DNA of 64,000 nucleotides, taken from NCBI GenBank assembly GCA_902702965.1, contig CACRXP010000416.1, positions 386,146 to 450,145 of the forward strand. Direction: 5' to 3'. Below the pieces are notes generated by a model. It searched no databases. It saw nothing but the letters and a program-made list of their open reading frames with translations, and was not told the DNA's origin. The DNA is from Spirometra erinaceieuropaei (taxonomy: Eukaryota > Platyhelminthes > Cestoda > Diphyllobothriidea > Diphyllobothriidae). This document shows, one piece after another, positions 58,801-64,000 of the stretch. The position numbers and the translations under genes are program-made. Position 1 is the stretch's first letter; every line of letters begins with the position of its first letter.

Positions 58801-60829
58801 TTCCTGCGCCTGACATGTATGACTGCTTGAAATAGCAAAAATAAAACCTTGAGGAGGCAGAACAATTGCACATTACAAAATGTCATTTTCCTTGATTGAC
58901 ACCAATTATAACCTCTATTTCCACTACTAAGCCGACAGCCCTGCTCAGATGTCATTCGGAAAATACGAGATTTCACAGTCTTCGGGCCCATACTCGTTAC
59001 GTGTGCCAAGTTCCAACGAGACTTCGGTAAGCCCCGCTTCAATTTCTACAAAGGACATATCAGCAATTTTCTTTCCCATATTACTTTAATGCTATCAGCT
59101 AGTTATCTAACCGAATCTCTCTCATTTCACTGCGTAGGAAGTGACCTTCAGCATTGACGAGGACGTATTCATAGCCGTCAACGGCACATGCCAGCTGAAT
59201 TCATCCATAGCATTTGCATTTCCCTGCCCCGTTGAATGTTGTAAGTCTATCGGACTTCCTATGCATGTTATCACTGGCAGATTAAAGCCCAACGTAATGT
59301 AGCAACTGAATAAATACTGCATATTGCTGGGTATTTAAAGTGAAATTCCGTTAGCCTTTTATGTCTGTGATGCACGCGCCGTATTGCATGGTTTTTTTGT
59401 TTCAGCTGTGGAACAGTGTCACGTAGACATTAATTTGCCCGAGGTCTCTTTCTTTGAAACTCTCATGGTCAAAGTTAATGAAACGCATGAGGATCTCTAC
59501 ATTCATGGTAAGCAAAGATGCCACTGTGGGATGGTTTGCTTAAACCTTTCATAGTTTTTCATTTGGCGACTGCGTACTTGAGCATTAACTCAAACATAAC
59601 CTCTGAAGTTAACCCATTATTATTATATGGGATCCACCGAAGATAGTGGCCTTTACCTAGAGTAATCCAGGAAGCGAACGCTGTCAGTGAAAATAAACAA
59701 TAACCTTCAGTTACGATGCGCCTTCCTCGAGCCCCTAAAATGCTTAATATACGCTATATAAAAAACAATGGTAAACTGGTTGCTTTCTCAGCTAGCGTTT
59801 AAATGATAGTAGAGTTTTATCCACACTTGCTAGAGAAAAAGATGCAAACAAGCATCTGAACTTACATCTGCCTTTTGCACTGTCAAAATAGGTGTAAGCT
59901 GTATATTTGAGCATTGCAAGAATTGGCGAAAAAAAAACGTAAATTGCATGCAGATGAAAGACGACTGCACACTTTTAAAGAATTCATCAAAATTTCTCAC
60001 GGTAGTATACTTGATTTATTATTGCGTCTTAGAAGGGGTTTATGATTCCCATAATGAGAGTTTTAACGACCACAAGCTGACTGATTTAAATTGCAGCGTA
60101 AAAACCTTTAAGACATTTTCTGGTCGAAAACCTAGTAATATGACTGACCATTCTCCTTTCATTCCTTTTGCACAGATGTCCCCTCCTTTGACAGTGTACG
60201 CCCGGTTTTTACTCAGGAACGCGGACCATTTATATTTACGACACTTCTGCCAGGCATGCCAAAGGTAAGTACGAAAATCACGCACTATTCTACCAGTCGA
60301 TCAGAAAAGGCATCTAACATTTGAATTGCGCTGCTTTTATTTCGCTTAGTTCGTGTACATTCAGCCGAATTTATTTGACGTGCAAACACAAAAAGGCACA
60401 TGCGTGGTAGTGACAATCGATGGACCTATCCGTTGTAAAGTTGTACAAGGCAAGTGGTTTGGTGTTTTTCCTCTATGGTATATTGCATGCTTTTTGACCT
60501 GCCGTACTGGCAGCCAAAATACTGGCAAAAGCTAGGCATTTAATGTGTGATTTCGGGTAGGTGTCCCAGTTGTGAAATTAAGCCTCTGGTAATCTTCTCA
60601 TAAATCAATTGCCTACTTGGGATAAATGAGCGGGTAGACGATTGTCAGTCACAGCAGAATAACCACGTAAAATTCTTAAACTCCCTACAGGTTGCAATAT
60701 GTATATCCATCAGCATTATTACAGAATAATTAGGTTATTTCTGAGGATACACATAAAAATATCCATTAATTTGCATATGTGGTAAAGAATTCATTTCTTT
60801 TAATTTTCTCTTGAATGTAGGCAATAAAT

Positions 60830-62730
60830 TAGTTTCAAAAAACCCTTTTCGATTCCCGAATAAGTTTGAATCAAACCTGACACAACATGGAAACTCAGGG
60901 TTTCCAAACTACAAGCTGTATACTTTGCGTGCACAAAACCATGGTAGATGGGCGCCCACCGGCTTGTTCCTATGGAACGCACTAGTTCTGTTGCTGCTTA
61001 CGTGATCTCTTTTGAATCCAACGAGCAGGCGCTCAGCGGCGCAAGTTAAAGGCAGGATGGTATTACTGACAAAGATAAGGGAGACTGTCTTTGTCGGTAA
61101 TAACATTGTGCCACAAAAAGTTATACGCTAACCCACGGTAATTAGAGAACATTACGTAGGACCCACAAAATCTGACAGTGATTTTGAGCCACGTGGCAAA
61201 CTACACAAGAAACATCAGCACATACAGGGACAAAATGTTTAATGAATGGACATTCCACCGTTTATAAAATATCATAATTTGAATCTCTTTTAAAATCGAA
61301 TTATGCCCTTTTGAAGTATAAAATTTAAGCAGGTATAATTTTTCTTACCTAATTCGTAAAAGAATAAACATTTTCATACATGTGTTCGGCGAAATATATA
61401 TGAAGGTATAAGGATATTTCCAAGGTAAGGTTTTGACGCTGGTTCCTCTGGACATTCTTAGACGGGAGTAAATGGGAAAAAACAACAATCATTACCGACT
61501 TGCTGAGAAACCGCTATTCATCTGGGCACTTCATCCAGAAAGCGGCTGCCGTTTGTGTGATTCTGCATTCTTTGACTCTCGTCCATCCAAATTCTTTGTG
61601 ACATATTTGGCATGCAATTTTTTTCAATGCGTCTACTTATCTATGATCCATTGAAATGCATGCCTTCAATACGCCATCGGGGTTTGCAGAAGAACAAACT
61701 CAGCGATGCAAGTATTTTTCCCATTCTAATGTGTGCCCAATTTCAAGGGTGTGCATTACCGTTTGAAACAGGTTACCTCTCCTTTTAGCCGTTATTTGGT
61801 GTTTGTAAATGCCGTGGGAAATCACGTTTTGAAAATGTTCCTCCGGATGTTTGATCCTTGCAAGCCTCGTTATCAGAAACAAATATTTTAGAGATGGCAT
61901 TCCTATCACAGTTGCCTCGCATGACGCGACATTTACGTTAAAGAACGAGTTGATACTGCCATCAGATAAAAAGTTCGGTTGTGGACGCGTGAACAATGGA
62001 TAACGGTAAAGCAGAAGGACAGTACGCTTTTTATGACCGCCCACTCGTCTTCAAAAGGCAGGCGCTAAATGCCGATCTCAATACACCCTCTTTCTAGCAG
62101 GAGTTGGACGTTGATGTAGACTGTCAGAAGCACTATAGGGGAATGAATTCAATTTCAACAATCACATTCATTCACAATTGCGGCCGTTGTCTGGGGAAAT
62201 AACTTCAAAGCTCATTAACAACGTGCTTTGGATTTTGTTTATCCAACGTTGTCTTTTAAAGTACCTGTAAAGTAAAGGCTCAAAGATGGGATTCATCTTT
62301 AAGAAGAATGTCGTTAAGCTCATACAAATGCTATAAGTTGTTTGGCATTGGCGTGTCATGAAGTGCCTCTTAGTGGCCATCAAATCTCTATTAGTCGATG
62401 GATTTTAGGTTAAATGTTCCCATCAACCTTGGGAGCGTGCTTGGAAAGCCTCAGTTTGAACGTGTTCCTGGTTCGCGCCTTTTGTCCAACACGTTTAAAC
62501 AGTGCAGTGTGGCGACTGGAGTTTGAATAAAACGAAGGCACATGGAGGACGCTGGCGGGCGAAGGGGAAGTGGGTAAATCTATATACGCGTTGTTTGTTC
62601 ATGTAGCGGAACGAGACCTGCAAAACATGAGTGTCTGTGCTTTTAGATAGTAGCTGTGCTCCCAGCTTGAACGGATGCTTTCGCAATAGAAGCAATAAAA
62701 TACTCTATCAAATACTTACTAGTATTTTCT
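60830..62730. repeat. repeat-rich insertion in intron 6 of gene B
   Basis: Absent from the gene A counterpart (49420-49500). Both ends contain foldback-like internal sequence (CCCTTTTCGATTCCCGAATA at 60842; TCGTAAAAGAATAAACATTT at 61354). A SINE tail fragment lies at 61030-61110. 61700-62700 has a 114-codon minus-strand ORF with HTLEIGHTLEWEK, faintly like a PLE GIY-YIG end, too weak to call. Confidence 0.55.
61030..61110. repeat. SINE body/tail fragment
   Basis: GCGCTCAGCGGCGCAAG, then GACAAAGATAAGGGAGA and TTGTCGGTAATAACATTGTG match body and tail of family 1 SINEs. The tail occurs in both orientations here. Confidence 0.5.
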
Positions 62731-63388
62731 TAGACCTCGCAATGATACGCACAAAAATCAGGATAAATAAAATTTGTAAAACTAAAGAAAAGTGAAATAT
62801 CAACTTGATACACTGAGCTTCCGCACTATGCATTACCGTAAACATCGTCATAACGAGTAATGATTTTAACTGCCACAAATAACCTACCTTTGGGCTACCT
62901 AAAAAAATAATGGAAAATGTTCTTTCCCTTTCAGTGGGAAAATACTACCGAATGACGGTGTTTTTTCCTGAGATACAGGGTATTACAGAATTCCGCATTG
63001 CGTCTCTTCAGCCGTCCAACGAATATGCAAAGTACTGGCTAAATGTTGAACATATTTCCGCCGCCTTGTTGCCCAATCGTACGTCCTGCGGAGTGCGCAA
63101 TACTGATATGCTTGTGTGTTTATATAATACTTCGTCTTACGGGTGCATTTCAGACCTTAAGTTCCTTTACTTCTCTGGCCGCAAAAAGTAGGGATCTTGC
63201 TGCCACAGAATTGACAGTAGTTAATCCAAAAAGTAGTAAATAAAAATTTGATGCAGAACGGATATAGTTTTGCCATTCTAAACAAGCAACTAATTTTGAC
63301 TGATCTCGTCCTCCTTCTGGTCAACATTTTTACCGCGCTTTTAAACAGAACATTTCAAATTATATGATGCAATACTTCCCTCTTGAAG

Positions 63389-63498
63389 GAACCTTTGGAT
63401 ATGAAAACGACAGTCTCTTAAAAAAGTCCAAAAATGTGACAGAGCTGGAACTGGTTTGGCCGTTACAGCAGGTGCCAGTTGCGGTAGATGTTTCACAA
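63389..63498 (+). CDS. additional exon downstream of gene B
   Basis: 110-nt counterpart of 50113-50222, phase 1 to 0, donor CAA|GTAAGT. It encodes TFGYENDSLLKKSKNVTELE, then LVWPLQQVPVAVDVS. Length, frame and donor are kept despite substitutions, as expected for an exon under constraint or recently so. Confidence 0.45.
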
Positions 63499-63849
63499 GT
63501 AAGTTACAACCGCAAAATTTTCCTTCCGTTTTTCCACACACAGTACCGGACTGCTCATTATGTACTACTGTTACGCACTTGAATATAACATGCGGAGTAA
63601 TGCCCCAATTTTCCTTTTTTGATGCTTTATTACATCTCTTAAGAGGCTGCTGTAAATTATATGTAAAACAAAATTCATAGTGGATAATACTACCCAGTGG
63701 TTCACACTGGTATGCAGCGACTATTGATAGTGTGAAGTAAATGAAAGAATTTGCCGGAACCGTCTTTGGAAACGTGTTCCGCCAGCAAAGTCTTGGATGA
63801 AGGAGAAGTGTTTTCGGTAGTGAACAGTCTAAATGTTGGGTCGAATGAT

Positions 63850-64000
63850 ACGAAAGGATGTTCGATGGACGCTCACTGATCGTTTCTATGGAACTCCTTT
63901 GTCCCTTCGTGCCAATTGTGCTCTCTCGATCTCAATCGTCAGCCACACCGCTGCGCAATGCAGAACGCTATTTGCGACAAAGACCAGAGCGACTTGAATG
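63850..64000. mobile_element. partial SINE, cut by the window end
   Basis: CGCTGCGCAATGCAGAACGC and GCGACAAAGACCAGAG match the SINE body at 50640-50690. The head would lie beyond base 64000. Confidence 0.5.

Larger units (their letters stand above)
58813..63191 (+). pseudogene. gene B: paralogue of gene A without the signal-peptide exon
   Basis: Exons equivalent to gene A exons 2-8: 58932-59026, 59138-59240, 59406-59507, 60176-60264, 60350-60449, 62935-63078 and 63154-63191. Exons 2-7 keep lengths and phases exactly. The exon 1 region (47384-47432 with promoter) is deleted, and I see no substitute ATG and signal peptide in 58118-58931. Exon 6 has a GC donor (CAAG|GCAAGT). Intron 6 has grown from 614 to 2485 nt by a repeat-rich insertion. 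Exon 8 is altered: the frame runs HLKFLYFSGRKK and stops at 63189, unlike gene A's ending. Intron 7 is 75 nt and open, so reading through it also reaches the same stop. Exons 2-4 are nearly identical to gene A, while exons 6-7 are clearly diverged. All exons are open, so an alternative first exon elsewhere could still make it functional. Confidence 0.65.

Noticed and set aside
61700..62044. 114-codon minus-strand ORF as a PLE GIY-YIG end
   Set aside because: Only GHTLEWEK is suggestive. The cysteine-containing GIY-YIG core and RT are absent, so no call was made.

Overview
This is eukaryotic DNA: intron-bearing coding exons lie in AT-rich, repeat-dominated sequence, with no operons, ribosome-binding sites or dense ORFs. 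The mix of Penelope-like elements (PLEs) with GIY-YIG domains, CR1/L2-type LINEs, a Ty3/Gypsy element with a flatworm-style gag, and tRNA-derived SINEs points to a flatworm, most likely a tapeworm of the diphyllobothriid kind. That placement is an inference from element types and has moderate to low confidence.

Layout. 1-6.2 kb: PLE 3' end, SINE, a 987-bp foldback transposon, and a diverged repeat block carrying a PLE GIY-YIG fragment. 9.0-12.3 kb: a three-exon gene for a small secreted protein (gene 1). 15-19.5 kb: a duplicated intron block, a foldback element, then the last two exons of a paralogue (gene 2). 20.3-26.7 kb: another foldback, a SINE, and a second and third copy of the repeat block. 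29.6-31.9 kb: exons of a further small-exon gene (gene 3) and one trypsin-like exon. 33-36.5 kb: a gap of 494 N, a Gypsy LTR plus gag fragment inserted into a PLE, and a PLE terminal hairpin carrying hammerhead-ribozyme-like motifs. 37.4-44.6 kb: a minus-strand CR1 LINE interrupted by a plus-strand LINE and by a foldback transposon, next to a Gypsy pol fragment. 47.4-50.2 kb: an intact eight-exon gene for a 248-residue secreted protein made of two tandem copies of an unrecognised domain (gene A). 54-57.6 kb: two PLEs bracketing a broken two-exon relic of the gene-3 type (gene 4). 58.1-63.5 kb: a paralogue of gene A (gene B) that has lost the signal-peptide exon.

The main biological content is a cluster of small secreted-protein genes built from 70-235-nt exons with a strict phase pattern (signal exon ending in phase 1, then 1-0, 0-1 and 1-1 exons). 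Exon lengths are conserved exactly between paralogues: 233 nt between genes 1 and 2, 126 nt between genes 3 and 4, and 95/103/102/89/100/144/110 nt between genes A and B. I do not recognise the family. The A/B pair combines a nearly identical tract with a sharply divergent cassette, which suggests gene conversion and diversification. The paralogues sit among mobile elements that have broken or remodelled several of them.

All exon models were read by eye from splice signals, phase and paralogue comparison. No search or transcript evidence was available.
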